Source: Bacillus sp. E(2018)
Lineage (GTDB): Bacteria > Bacillota > Bacilli > Bacillales > Fictibacillaceae
Length of the DNA stretch: 64,000 nt
Reading direction: 5' to 3'
NCBI RefSeq assembly: GCF_005503015.1
Contig: NZ_SCOL01000005.1
Span: 1-64,000, forward strand
Every line of letters begins with the position of its first letter. Within the stretch, counting starts at the first letter, position 1. The notes under the pieces are model-generated. The model saw nothing but the letters and a program-made list of their open reading frames with translations. It had not been told where the DNA came from and did not search any database. This document shows, piece by piece, positions 8,728-16,485 of this stretch. Position numbers and translations under genes: made by a program.

Positions 8728-9543
8728 ATGGAGCGAAGGAATACAAAAACTTTCACTACAGGAGAATTTGCGAGCTACGTGGGAGTGAAGAAAGATACAT
8801 TATTTTATTACGATAAAATTAATCTCTTTAAACCTGCAGGAAAACTTCTAAATGGTTACCGCTATTATACCTACGATCAACTTAAAGGATTCTCCACCCT
8901 CCACACCCTCCGAAAATTGGGCTTGTCTATTGAGGAATTAAAAGAATATATAAGTTCAGAAGATAAATATAAATTGGTACAAATGGCAAAACAACAAACC
9001 CTTACAGTAGAAAAAGAGATTGAAAAATTGCTTCAGATTCAACGTTTTTTTCAACAGATTCTCTCAACAGAAGAAGAACTAAAACATATAAATGTGGGGG
9101 AAGTTTATATTCAACAAGTGGAGAAGAAGTATATTCATCTAAGCAGTACATCTGTGAATACGGGCATGAATACTGTAGAAGAATGGTCAGATCAATATAA
9201 GCGCTTTGGAGAGCAACTTAGTTTGCAGATACCCGTTCCTATAGGATCTTTACTAACAAAGGATACCTTGATTCAAGAGAGGTTTGAGAGGGTTGATACT
9301 TTATTTTCTTATAGTGAATCGGAAACGGAACACTCGCGGCCAGAAGGGCTCTATGCTATTTATTATCACAAAGGTCCTTATAGAAATATTGAATCATCCT
9401 ATCGATATGTAACGAGTTTTATTAAATCAGAAGGCTATTCTATTGTAGGACATGCTTATGAAGAATACGTATACGATTTACTAAGAACTAATAACGAAGA
9501 AGAATATCTTACTAAAATTAGCATAAAAGTGAAGAGACATTGA
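8728..9543 (+). CDS. MerR-family regulator with GyrI-like effector domain
   Basis: A 271-residue BmrR/BltR-type regulator. Residues ~8-75 are the winged MerR helix-turn-helix (TTGEFASYVGVKKDTLFYYD, NGYRYYTYDQL). A coiled dimerisation helix runs from about 80 to 120, and residues ~125-270 form a GyrI-like drug-binding domain (GLYAIYYHKGPY, final VKR). It most likely senses hydrophobic cations and activates the divergent efflux gene at 7417. AAGAGGTG precedes the ATG. Confidence 0.9.
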   Translation: MERRNTKTFTTGEFASYVGVKKDTLFYYDKINLFKPAGKLLNGYRYYTYDQLKGFSTLHTLRKLGLSIEELKEYISSEDKYKLVQMAKQQTLTVEKEIEKLLQIQRFFQQILSTEEELKHINVGEVYIQQVEKKYIHLSSTSVNTGMNTVEEWSDQYKRFGEQLSLQIPVPIGSLLTKDTLIQERFERVDTLFSYSESETEHSRPEGLYAIYYHKGPYRNIESSYRYVTSFIKSEGYSIVGHAYEEYVYDLLRTNNEEEYLTKISIKVKRH

Positions 9544-9741
9544 AGGATGATTTTAGGGGCAGACAATAAACAACTATTCCTATAGCATCAAATAAGAGTA
9601 TTTAATAATTAATACTTATTTGTGAGATTTCCATTTTATCAAGGCCATTTTTATAGTGAGTACAAGCCAAGTTTATAATGACACCATATTATATTGGAGA
9701 GAAGTTAATTCTCTAACGGAAATAAAGTGGGGTGTCTAATT

Positions 9742-9828
9742 ATGGGAAGTTTTTTAAGTCTATTAAACGGACTATTGGCAGACAAAAAAGCACGTAAGAG
9801 CAAAAAGAATAAAAAAAGAATCGGTTAA
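9742..9828 (+). CDS. 28-residue small basic protein
   Basis: A short reading frame encodes MGSFLSLLNGLLADKKARKS followed by KKNKKRIG. The first 13 residues are hydrophobic/amphipathic and the rest carries ten Lys/Arg. It has a good GTGGGGTG ribosome binding site, an ATG, and a dedicated terminator 10 bases after the stop, so it is a complete minigene. The form suggests membrane or nucleic-acid association, or a small secreted or toxic peptide. I recognise no family. Confidence 0.5.
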   Translation: MGSFLSLLNGLLADKKARKSKKNKKRIG

Positions 9829-9837
9829 ATATCGAAT

Positions 9838-9866
9838 GCCTAACCCTCGCTGAGTTAGGCATTTTT
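9838..9866 (+). terminator. Intrinsic terminator of the 28-residue gene
   Basis: GCCTAAC pairs with GTTAGGC and is followed by ATTTTT. Confidence 0.8.
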
Positions 9867-10075
9867 ATATCGTATGATTAACGTTAAAAAATACATAAAG
9901 GGGCTAAGGGATTACTGAGTATCTAGACCGGTTAACTTGGGAAAATCATAAAGGTTAAGGGTGCTTTAATACTATGAACCCAAGACTATTTTCCCAATAA
10001 CGAAATGATTTTATAGATGATACAATCAATATACACCATTTTTATGGTAGTTTATTCACAGATTGGACATTCATA

Positions 10076-10606
10076 ATGAAAAAGAGTGTTTTATTATATG
10101 TATACCCGGATTTTAAAGAATTTGAAGTGACCGTTACTCTATCTGTCTTAAGAAAAAGGTTCGATCTTCATACGTTTTCTAGTGGTACGGGTCAGGTGAA
10201 ATCCGCTTGTGGCTTGATCATACAACCCACTATAAAAATGAAAAACATCAGACCTTGGGAGTATGAGATGTTGATTCTTCCTGGTGGAAATTTCTTAGGA
10301 CCTTTGAGTCCTTACTTTGTAAAGCTATTGAAAGATTTTAATAGTGAGCAGATACGAATCGCAGCGATAGGTGAAGGGGTTTCACTATTAAGTCGTGCAG
10401 GGTTATTAGAGGGACGAATGTACACGACTTCATCATCTTCTGCGCCTTATCCAGAAGGAAGTTTTGCTAATAGATTAGTAGTAGAGGATAAGAACTTTAT
10501 AACCGCAAAAGCCAACGCGTTCTTAGATCTTGGATTATTGATAGGAAAGAGAATGAATTGCATAGAAAACGTCGAAGAGTATAACTTTTATAAAGGAATT
10601 CGGTGA
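10076..10606 (+). CDS. DJ-1/PfpI-fold protein without the usual nucleophile cysteine
   Basis: A 176-residue DJ-1/PfpI superfamily protein (KSVLLYVYPDFKEFEV, MLILPGGNFLG, RAGLLEGRMYTT). At the nucleophile elbow, where most members have an AAICxGP-like sequence, it reads AAIGEGVSLL: the catalytic cysteine is replaced by glycine. Classical protease, glyoxalase or hydratase activity is therefore unlikely, and a binding or regulatory role is more plausible. It is monocistronic with its own terminator. Confidence 0.75.
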   Translation: MKKSVLLYVYPDFKEFEVTVTLSVLRKRFDLHTFSSGTGQVKSACGLIIQPTIKMKNIRPWEYEMLILPGGNFLGPLSPYFVKLLKDFNSEQIRIAAIGEGVSLLSRAGLLEGRMYTTSSSSAPYPEGSFANRLVVEDKNFITAKANAFLDLGLLIGKRMNCIENVEEYNFYKGIR

Positions 10607-10614
10607 AACTTAAA

Positions 10615-10642
10615 ACACTTCTTATTTAGGAGTGTCTTTTTT
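10615..10642 (+). terminator. Intrinsic terminator
   Basis: ACACTTC pairs with GGAGTGT (one G-U pair) and is followed by CTTTTTT. Confidence 0.75.
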
Positions 10643-10763
10643 ATCTCTTTGTAAAGGTCATTTAGTCTATACTTTTCATTCCGTGACTTTTGATTAGGAT
10701 GACTCATTCACTGCTGTAGTGAAATGAAGTATGATTATTTTCAGAAATTACGGGGGTGTCATC

Positions 10764-11051
10764 TTGGTTATATTCACAAAAAAGACCTACGAGAATAAGA
10801 AAGGTTATCTTTACATACCGGTTATCTGGAGAGAAGAGTTTAACATACATAGTGGTCTAAAGATTGGGATCGATTGTTACCAGAATTCTATTCTTGTTAT
10901 CGATAAGACTTTAACTAGAGAATACAAACAGATCATCTCTAACAAAGGATATCTTACCATCCCATACAAGTTGAGGCAGAGGTTGTCCTGTAATACCTTT
11001 CTAATCATTATTGAACAAAAAGATGAACGAATTATTTTGGCGCCTACATAA
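10764..11051 (+). CDS. Tandem AbrB/MazE/SpoVT-fold DNA-binding protein
   Basis: A 95-residue protein with two copies of the swapped-hairpin AbrB half-fold. The first is NKKGYLYIPVIWREEFNI with a following KIGIDCYQNSILVID, and the second SNKGYLTIPYKLRQRLSC with FLIIIEQKDERIILAP. AbrB proteins normally have one such unit per chain and dimerise; here one chain carries both halves. It probably binds DNA as a transition-state-type regulator. I chose TTG 10764 because GGGGGTG at 10752-10758 precedes it; the upstream ATG at 10731 lacks a site. Confidence 0.65.
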   Translation: MVIFTKKTYENKKGYLYIPVIWREEFNIHSGLKIGIDCYQNSILVIDKTLTREYKQIISNKGYLTIPYKLRQRLSCNTFLIIIEQKDERIILAPT

Positions 11052-11080
11052 TAAATTTTATTAAAATTTAAGAGTATATT

Positions 11081-11126
11081 AAAAAGAACAGGGCTTGTTC
11101 TACATCTAACTAGCCCTGTTCTTTTT
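11081..11126. terminator. Bidirectional terminator
   Basis: AAAAAGAACAGGGCT pairs perfectly with AGCCCTGTTCTTTTT. It separates the convergent genes at 10764 and 11133. Confidence 0.85.
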
Positions 11127-11132
11127 GTTCCC

Positions 11133-11690
11133 TTAGAATTTTCTCGTGAATAAACTCGGGTACTCCTGCACAAAGCCAAGCTGATCCACAATAACTGGAG
11201 ACTCGAAAGTGGCACTTCTATAGTGGAAGGTTCTTTTGTTTTCCTCTTCGTTCTTCAGTGTATACATCTGTTTTACTTTCTTAACGGAAAGATCTTGAGC
11301 GGAGATATAGACCATCTCAAACAGTTTAGGTTCATCCATCATCCACTTTAAGCGATTGATTGGTAGTGAATTTGTAAAAGGGGTACATGAGATATCAACA
11401 TCCAACGCTCCGTTAAGCATATGTAACTCATCCCCATCATCATTAAACCAACGTCCATCTCCAGCTGTTGAGAGGGATAGTGTCTTACCAAGAGCGTGGT
11501 TCAAGATGTATAAATGTTTGACCACCCAATTTTTATTTAAAAGAATTCTGTAAAGAACTCTTTGTGGAACATCATTTTCCATAAAAAGAACGGTACTTTC
11601 AACTTGGATGGTTTGATTCTGATAGGATAACTCGAGATATTCAGACCCTGTTGTTTGTTGTTTTTCCCAAAACATTATCTGCTTTGACAT
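11133..11690 (-). CDS. Putative glycolipid-binding-domain protein
   Basis: A 185-residue cytosolic protein of the putative glycolipid-binding family (formerly DUF1089). The signature is GDGRWFNDDGDELHMLNGALDVDI, here followed by CTPFTNSLPINRL. I chose the ATG at 11690 because GGAGG lies 8 bases upstream and the family starts near FWEKQQTTGSEYLEL; a longer frame to 11822 has no such site. A remnant of another gene lies directly upstream on the opposite strand. The biological role of the family is unknown. Confidence 0.75.
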   Translation of the reverse strand: MSKQIMFWEKQQTTGSEYLELSYQNQTIQVESTVLFMENDVPQRVLYRILLNKNWVVKHLYILNHALGKTLSLSTAGDGRWFNDDGDELHMLNGALDVDISCTPFTNSLPINRLKWMMDEPKLFEMVYISAQDLSVKKVKQMYTLKNEEENKRTFHYRSATFESPVIVDQLGFVQEYPSLFTRKF

Positions 11691-11790
11691 ATGTAGCGCC
11701 TCCAATAATAGTTTATAGATTGATGGTGACAAATGAGTTGTATATTTTATCCATTCAAGGAGCTCAGTAGTATCCATTTTTGGACATTGG

Positions 11791-11904
11791 AAAAAAGCTT
11801 TTAATGTTGGAAGTAAAGCCAAAGAAAGAGATTTGGTTTTTCAAAGAATGAAAGATGAAGGCATCTCAACATTATTGCAGGTTCTTCTTAATAATCTAGC
11901 TTAA
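11791..11904 (+). pseudogene. Remnant of an isochorismatase-family hydrolase C-terminus
   Basis: An open stretch ending in a stop at 11902-11904 reads NVGSKAKERDLVFQRMKDEG followed by ISTLLQVLLNNLA. This matches the C-terminal pattern of cysteine hydrolases of the isochorismatase/nicotinamidase type (S-x-K-x-x-D-x-x-x-x-R-M-x-x-x-G...E/Q-x-x-L). No start or catalytic part is present, and its end overlaps the convergent Lrp gene by 17 bases. It is best explained as a truncated gene. Confidence 0.4.
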
Positions 11905-12325
11905 TTTCAGTTGGTATTTCTGAAAAGATGAAGTGTGTGACCGTATGAGCGATAGGGTTAGTAGAATCAATAAATTCTTCTGCTTTTTGAAAGCTTTCAA
12001 ACTGCATTTTAAGCATAAAACAAGCATTGCCTGCCACACGATAGCAAAAATCTACATTTGGTAGATTCTCTATATGTTTTTTGAATGCTTGATAATCTCC
12101 GTTCTTGATTGTAGCCTCAATGATACATTGAATGGGCTGTCCAATTTTTTGATAGTCCACCTCTACCGTATATTTCTTTATAACGCCAAAGGACTCCATC
12201 TGTCGAACCCTTTCTGTAACAGAGGGGGAAGACAAGTTGATCCTTCTTCCGAGTTCACTCATCGATAAACGACTATTTCTTGTTAATTCCTCTATGATTT
12301 TTTTATCTACAGCGTCCATTTTCAT
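11888..12325 (-). CDS. Lrp/AsnC-family transcriptional regulator
   Basis: A 145-residue feast/famine regulator. Residues ~1-60 form the helix-turn-helix (DAVDKKIIEELTRNSRLSMS, LSSPSVTERVRQMESFGVI), and the rest is the RAM ligand-binding/oligomerisation domain (FCYRVAGNACFMLKM). It is divergent from the AhpD-like gene at 12448, its probable target. Such proteins form octamers and respond to amino acids or related small molecules. Confidence 0.9.
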   Translation of the reverse strand: MKMDAVDKKIIEELTRNSRLSMSELGRRINLSSPSVTERVRQMESFGVIKKYTVEVDYQKIGQPIQCIIEATIKNGDYQAFKKHIENLPNVDFCYRVAGNACFMLKMQFESFQKAEEFIDSTNPIAHTVTHFIFSEIPTEIKLDY

Positions 12326-12447
12326 ATTTAAAGAATTCCTCCCAATTTACATTAAATTCAGAACAAAATAGATTAAAAAGGGTTTCGTATTTAATGGGTT
12401 TTATAAATATAGAACGGTATCATTAAGTTTATAAGGAGGGAGTAAGA

Positions 12448-12855
12448 ATGACAAGAATAAAAGAAGCTACACTCGGTGATACTCCATTTCAAAGACTCTT
12501 AGGGCACAATGAAGGCATTCTAATGAGTTGGACTGAGTTAGGAGACACATTAGATGCGGATAGTAGACTATCAGCTGTTCTAAAAGAACAGGTCAGAAGA
12601 ACACTGGCACAAGAAAACGGCTGTGAGTATTGTAGAGCAAAAGGAAAACCAGATCCTGATACTTTTGATGAGAAGATCTCGGTTGCGGTTGGCTTTGCGG
12701 AAGTGTTTAACAAACAAAAGGGGAACATACCCGATTCTATATTTGATGTACTTTCACAACATTTCACGGATGAAGAAATCAGTGAACTTTGTGCGTACAT
12801 CTCATTTGCAACAGCATCTCAATATTTTGGCGCGCTTATGAAACTACAGGCATAG
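12448..12855 (+). CDS. AhpD-like / carboxymuconolactone decarboxylase-family protein
   Basis: A 135-residue all-helical protein with the redox motif CEYCRAK near residue 57, the CxxC of AhpD-like alkylhydroperoxidases, and a C-terminal CAYISFATASQYFGALMKL helix. It probably acts as a disulfide-exchange peroxidase or an uncharacterised relative. It is divergent from Lrp/AsnC at 11888. AAGGAGGGAG precedes the ATG, and a terminator follows 8 bases after the stop. Confidence 0.8.
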   Translation: MTRIKEATLGDTPFQRLLGHNEGILMSWTELGDTLDADSRLSAVLKEQVRRTLAQENGCEYCRAKGKPDPDTFDEKISVAVGFAEVFNKQKGNIPDSIFDVLSQHFTDEEISELCAYISFATASQYFGALMKLQA

Positions 12856-12862
12856 TGAACAT

Positions 12863-12900
12863 AAAAAAAGAACACGAGTCGAATCTCGAGTTCTTTTTTT
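12863..12900. terminator. Bidirectional terminator
   Basis: An AAAAAAAGAAC-A-CGAG / CTCG-A-GTTCTTTTTTT hairpin lies between convergent genes 12448 and 12906. T-tracts are present on both strands. Confidence 0.8.
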
Positions 12901-12905
12901 AGCAC

Positions 12906-14591
12906 TTAAATCTTAAATTTACCGATCAGTTGTTGAAGTTCTTCTGCTACTCCTGTAAGTGATGTTGCTGCACCTTTCACTTCTTCCATCGAGGCTAGTT
13001 GTTCATGTGATGCGGCTGCGATTTCAGTTGTGTTATTTGAAGTGATATTCGCTGCATGTGCAATTCCGCTTACGGCGTCATGAACACTCTCAAACCCTGA
13101 ACTTAACTCTTCGGTCGTAGCGGCGATCTCTTGGATCTGAGATGACACTTGGTCAATATATCGTGTGATTTCTAAAATCTCTGTTGCTGCCGTCTTAGAA
13201 ATTCCGATACCAGACGTTACATCGGTTTTCACATTACTTATCGTTTCTACCGTGTTCGTCGTATCCGTGATAATCTTATTAACCACCGTTCGGATCTGAT
13301 TCGCAGACTGATTGGACCTTTCCGCTAAAATTCTTACCTCATCTGCTACAACCGCGAACCCTCTTCCGTGTTCACCAGCTCGAGCGGCCTCAATAGCTGC
13401 GTTTAGAGCAAGTAGGTTGGTCTGTTCAGCGATCTCATTGATCAGTGAGGTGATGGTATTGATCTCTCCAATCTCTTTTTGAAGATGATCAAATCCGATC
13501 CTCGTTACTTCTACAGACTCTTGAATCGTCGTCATCTGATCAACAACATGGTTCACTGATTTCTCTCCATTTTCAGCTTTATCTTTCATGGAAACAGCGA
13601 TATCAGCTACGTTGGATGAGTTCTCTGTGATGGTTTGTATAGCTGTTAAAGACTCACTGACTGACTGAAGGCTGGTCGTTGTCATAGTGGACTGATCAGC
13701 TGCACTTGTCGCGATTGTTTGCATGGAACTTGAAATGAGTTCGGAAGTGACTTTTGTCTCTTCAGCACTCGCAGAGAATTCTTCTGAAGAACTCGCTACT
13801 TGAAGAGACGACTCTCTGATCTGACTAAAGAGTGTTCGGAGCGTAGACATGAAACGGTTAAACGAAATCCCGAGTTCTCCGAACTCATCTTTATTCTTTA
13901 TATGGATAGTCTTTGTAAGATCGCCTTCACCTTCAGCGATTTCTTTCATCTGTTGGTTGATCAGTTTTAACGGTCTTAAAATAGAGGCTAAAAGCATAAT
14001 AGAAAGAACAATACCTACTAAAGACGCCCCGGCTGTTACGCTCAATATCATGACTCTGTTTAGATTTGCACGCTGTTGAATATCAGTTTTTAATCTATCT
14101 ACGTCTTTATTTAATGTTTCTACTAATTCGTTTACCGCAGGATCGAGTACTTCTTTACGTAAACTTCGCTCTTCGCCAAAATGAAGTTCACTCGCTTTTT
14201 TTGGATCACTTTGTTGAAGCGTGATTACGGTCTGATTCGTTTCCCAATACAATACGAAGCTTTCTTCGATTTGTTTTAGTTTCTCTGTTTCTTCTTTAGA
14301 AGGATTCAGTGTTTTTAAGTATTGAAAGTTTTCTTCTATCTCTTTTGCTTTTTCGCTCATACTCTCAGCGAAACTTTCATCTTTAGTAATCAACAATCCT
14401 CTTTCATCGTTTGATATCCCGGCAAGACGGTATTGTACATTCATAATAGTTTTTTGTATCTCCATCATGTTTTTCAGCTTATCACTTTTTTCGGTGAAAG
14501 AGCTTAGGACTATCACTGAATAGATACCTACGGTACAGATGAAAAATACCAGTAAACTAATGATAATAGGAAGCTTCCATTTGATTTTCAC
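12906..14591 (-). CDS. Methyl-accepting chemotaxis protein (CHASE3-type sensor, HAMP, signalling domain)
   Basis: A 561-residue transmembrane chemoreceptor. It has an N-terminal helix ([20 protein letters not shown]), an extracellular helical bundle of about 150 residues with the CHASE3-like pattern ([14 protein letters not shown]), a second helix near 180-205, HAMP ([20 protein letters not shown]), and a cytoplasmic coiled-coil with the hairpin [20 protein letters not shown]. It signals to CheA/CheW; the ligand is unknown. It is not linked to other chemotaxis genes here. Confidence 0.95.
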   Translation of the reverse strand: MKIKWKLPIIISLLVFFICTVGIYSVIVLSSFTEKSDKLKNMMEIQKTIMNVQYRLAGISNDERGLLITKDESFAESMSEKAKEIEENFQYLKTLNPSKEETEKLKQIEESFVLYWETNQTVITLQQSDPKKASELHFGEERSLRKEVLDPAVNELVETLNKDVDRLKTDIQQRANLNRVMILSVTAGASLVGIVLSIMLLASILRPLKLINQQMKEIAEGEGDLTKTIHIKNKDEFGELGISFNRFMSTLRTLFSQIRESSLQVASSSEEFSASAEETKVTSELISSSMQTIATSAADQSTMTTTSLQSVSESLTAIQTITENSSNVADIAVSMKDKAENGEKSVNHVVDQMTTIQESVEVTRIGFDHLQKEIGEINTITSLINEIAEQTNLLALNAAIEAARAGEHGRGFAVVADEVRILAERSNQSANQIRTVVNKIITDTTNTVETISNVKTDVTSGIGISKTAATEILEITRYIDQVSSQIQEIAATTEELSSGFESVHDAVSGIAHAANITSNNTTEIAAASHEQLASMEEVKGAATSLTGVAEELQQLIGKFKI

Positions 14592-14745
14592 AATTCAACA
14601 TCCTTCTGTTTAAATTAATTATGCATAGAATATATCGGCAGAGACGATTGAACTTTCACTAGGATTAGAAGTCAGCAAGAAAGGTTAAGCATTCAAAACT
14701 TAGTCCCGCTATGATGAAGTTACATACAAAAAGGTGGGATCAAAG

Positions 14746-15203
14746 ATGAGATTTCAAGAAGTGGTAAAGAAAGCATTTGTAATAGTCGGGTACAGTTCGG
14801 TAGGAAAATGGGATGGTGAGTTGGTCTATACGATACCAAGTTTGTGGAAGAGAGCTGCATCATTTATTGGAGAAGAGGGAGTGGATAAAATAGTAGGAGT
14901 TTGTTTATCACCTAGAAGTAACCAATACTTCTACACCTGTGGGATTGAGATCGATAGTGTTGACTTTCGTAAAGTGAAGGAAGATATGACCCTCCATACG
15001 TTTCCAGAGCACAAGTATGTGGTGTTTACTCACAGAGGACAGGCTAAAAATATCAAGGCTACCTATGAAAAAATCTGGAGCGTGATAGGAATGGATATAG
15101 CATTAAAGCAGGTATGCCTGAGATAGAGGTTGTTCGTACTGATCTATTCGGTAAGGAAGAATGTGATGGCTATGAGATGGAGATTTGGATACCTGTAGAG
15201 TAA
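14746..15203 (+). pseudogene. GyrI-like small-molecule-binding protein, frameshifted
   Basis: The first ~120 residues (MRFQEVVKKAFVIVGYSSVG, HTFPEHKYVVFTHRGQAKNI) are a GyrI/AraC-effector-type binding domain, but the frame ends at 15126. The missing C-terminus follows in another frame: GMPEIEVVRTDLFGKEECDG then YEMEIWIPVE, with stop at 15201-15203. The slip lies around 15100-15115. The total span of 458 bases is not a multiple of three. ATG 14746 has AAGGTGGGA 7 bases upstream. This is either a recent pseudogene or a sequencing error. Confidence 0.7.
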
Positions 15204-15292
15204 GAAATTCATTTATGCCCATCATTCTTTGTAACTGTTTAAGAAAAATGTAACAGTGCAGGAAGAGGTATGTCGATTAAAAAGAGCATAAT

Positions 15293-15330
15293 AACAATGT
15301 TGATAATATTATTAACATATATGATGTTGT
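15293..15330. repeat. Copy of dispersed AACATATAT element
   Basis: This copy contains TTGATAATATTATTAACATATATGATGTTG-type sequence with the short inverted repeat AACAT/ATGTT at 15314-15328. Confidence 0.4.
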
Positions 15331-15392
15331 ATAGTTTGTTTTTAAAACAGTAATCTCACTTCATATGTCAAAATCAACTATTGGAGGTAAGT

Positions 15393-15524
15393 ATGAAAAG
15401 TGTGAAAAAAACCCTCAACATACAAAAATTGATGGAGGATTATCAGGTAGCGGGATTAAGCATTGCAGAAATTGAGGATAAAGGACAAGGAGGAATTTCC
15501 ACTCTCCTTGTCCTATTTATATGA
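15393..15524 (+). pseudogene. N-terminal remnant of a beta-lactamase-fold serine hydrolase
   Basis: A 43-codon frame with a good GGAGG site begins MKSVKKTLNIQKLMEDYQVA followed by GLSIAEIEDKGQ. This is the typical opening of class C beta-lactamase-like hydrolases (xxLMxxYxVPGxSIAxIENG). After about 32 codons homology stops and the frame runs into a transcription-terminator-like hairpin, encoding GGISTLLVLFI. The body of the gene has been deleted. The two complete homologues at 1245 and 4333 support the family call. Confidence 0.5.
15482..15514 (+). terminator. Hairpin, probably an old terminator
   Basis: AGGACAAGGAG pairs perfectly with CTCCTTGTCCT. There is no proper U-tract. It lies inside the remnant reading frame and resembles the terminator at 20203 (AAAAGGACAAGG...CCTTGTCCTTTT). 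Confidence 0.5.
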
Positions 15525-15799
15525 TAGAGGTGAATGTAGTGTTGGTTTCGTATATGAGATATAACATGAAGTGGTTCCCTGCATATCTAATTTTAGCCAT
15601 GATATTGATTGGTGGAATCATTCTAACAGGAGATAGAGAAACCTTTTTTGAAGACATGAGTTTTGAAATCGCTCAAATATTCTTCCTACTTTTAGATTCC
15701 CTTACCATATGTATTGATAGTTCTCTTGATGACTCCTTTTGTTTTCAGATAAGTAGGTTAATACATATTTTAATTATAATTACGTTATTAACAACATAA
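15521..15799 (+). CDS. Hypothetical small membrane protein
   Basis: A 92-residue frame with three hydrophobic segments (WFPAYLILAMILIGGIILTG, IAQIFFLLLDSLTICI, LIHILIIITLLTT). The ATG overlaps the preceding stop as ATGA; an alternative ATG at 15566 would drop the polar N-terminus. No ribosome binding site stands out. It lies between a decayed gene and two hairpins, so it may be a real small membrane protein or part of the same decay. I recognise no family. Confidence 0.35.
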   Translation: MIEVNVVLVSYMRYNMKWFPAYLILAMILIGGIILTGDRETFFEDMSFEIAQIFFLLLDSLTICIDSSLDDSFCFQISRLIHILIIITLLTT

Positions 15800-15828
15800 A
15801 TGACATATACAATAATGTATATGTCATT
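15799..15828 (+). terminator. Perfect inverted repeat
   Basis: AATGACATATAC pairs with GTATATGTCATT around six bases, directly at the end of the small membrane-protein frame. It lacks a T-tract, so it may be a processing or operator site instead. Confidence 0.4.
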
Positions 15829-15855
15829 ATAAGAGTAGAAAATTATATAAAAAGC

Positions 15856-15891
15856 CTCCTAAAGAAATTTTATCTTTAGGAGATTTTTTTT
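15856..15891 (+). terminator. Intrinsic terminator
   Basis: CTCCTAAAG and CTTTAGGAG are followed by ATTTTTTTT. It insulates the sigma-factor operon from upstream transcription. Confidence 0.8.
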
Positions 15892-15916
15892 AAACCTTTT
15901 AGTACGTACATACGTC
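15892..15916 (+). promoter_or_regulatory. ECF-sigma-type promoter of the sigma-factor operon
   Basis: AAACC at 15892-15896 and CGTC at 15913-15916 are separated by 16 bases. This is the -35 AAC / -10 CGTC layout of Bacillus ECF sigma factors, and it lies about 30 bases before the sigma gene. It suggests autoregulation by the sigma factor encoded next. Confidence 0.55.
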
Positions 15917-15947
15917 TTATAGTTAGAACTACCTTGGAGGTACTCAA

Positions 15948-16484
15948 ATGGAAAATCCAAACTTATGGGGGTCGTATAGTTACCACTCTAAAGAAGACTT
16001 AATATCTGAGTTGATGCGTGAATACGGTACGGATGTTTTACGATTAGCTTTTAGTTATGTGAAAAACTGGACTCAAGCGGAAGATATTGCTCAGTTGACC
16101 TTTATTAAATGCTATGATCATTTACATCAATTTAAAGGTCGGAATATGAAAAGTTGGTTATTAAAAATAACTTCTAATAGCTGCAAGGACTATCTCAGGA
16201 GTTGGCATTATAGGCATACTGTTATCTCGGATAAAATTAAAGATGTTCTAAAAGTGGATTCACCCGAACAAATCCTTCTTGAGAAAGATGACAATGAGCA
16301 ACTAGCGCAAGTTGTTCTTCATTTACCTTTGAAGTATCGAGAGATCATCTACCTACATTATTTTGAAGGTATATCTTTAATCGATATCAGCGATATGCTG
16401 GAGTTAAACATAAATACTGTTAAGAGTAGGCATAAGCGTGCTAAGGAATTGTTTAAAAAGAAGTATCTTGAAAGGATGGATTAA
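15948..16484 (+). CDS. ECF-type RNA polymerase sigma factor
   Basis: A 178-residue sigma-70 family protein with region 2 (RLAFSYVKNWTQAEDIAQLT, FIKCYDHLHQFKG) and region 4 (LPLKYREIIYLHYFEGISLI, NINTVKSRHKRAKELFKKKY). No region 3 is present, as expected for the ECF group. TTGGAGG precedes the ATG. The anti-sigma gene starts one base after its stop codon, so the two are translationally coupled. Its own promoter appears to be of the ECF type. Confidence 0.9.
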   Translation: MENPNLWGSYSYHSKEDLISELMREYGTDVLRLAFSYVKNWTQAEDIAQLTFIKCYDHLHQFKGRNMKSWLLKITSNSCKDYLRSWHYRHTVISDKIKDVLKVDSPEQILLEKDDNEQLAQVVLHLPLKYREIIYLHYFEGISLIDISDMLELNINTVKSRHKRAKELFKKKYLERMD

Positions 16485-16485
16485 C

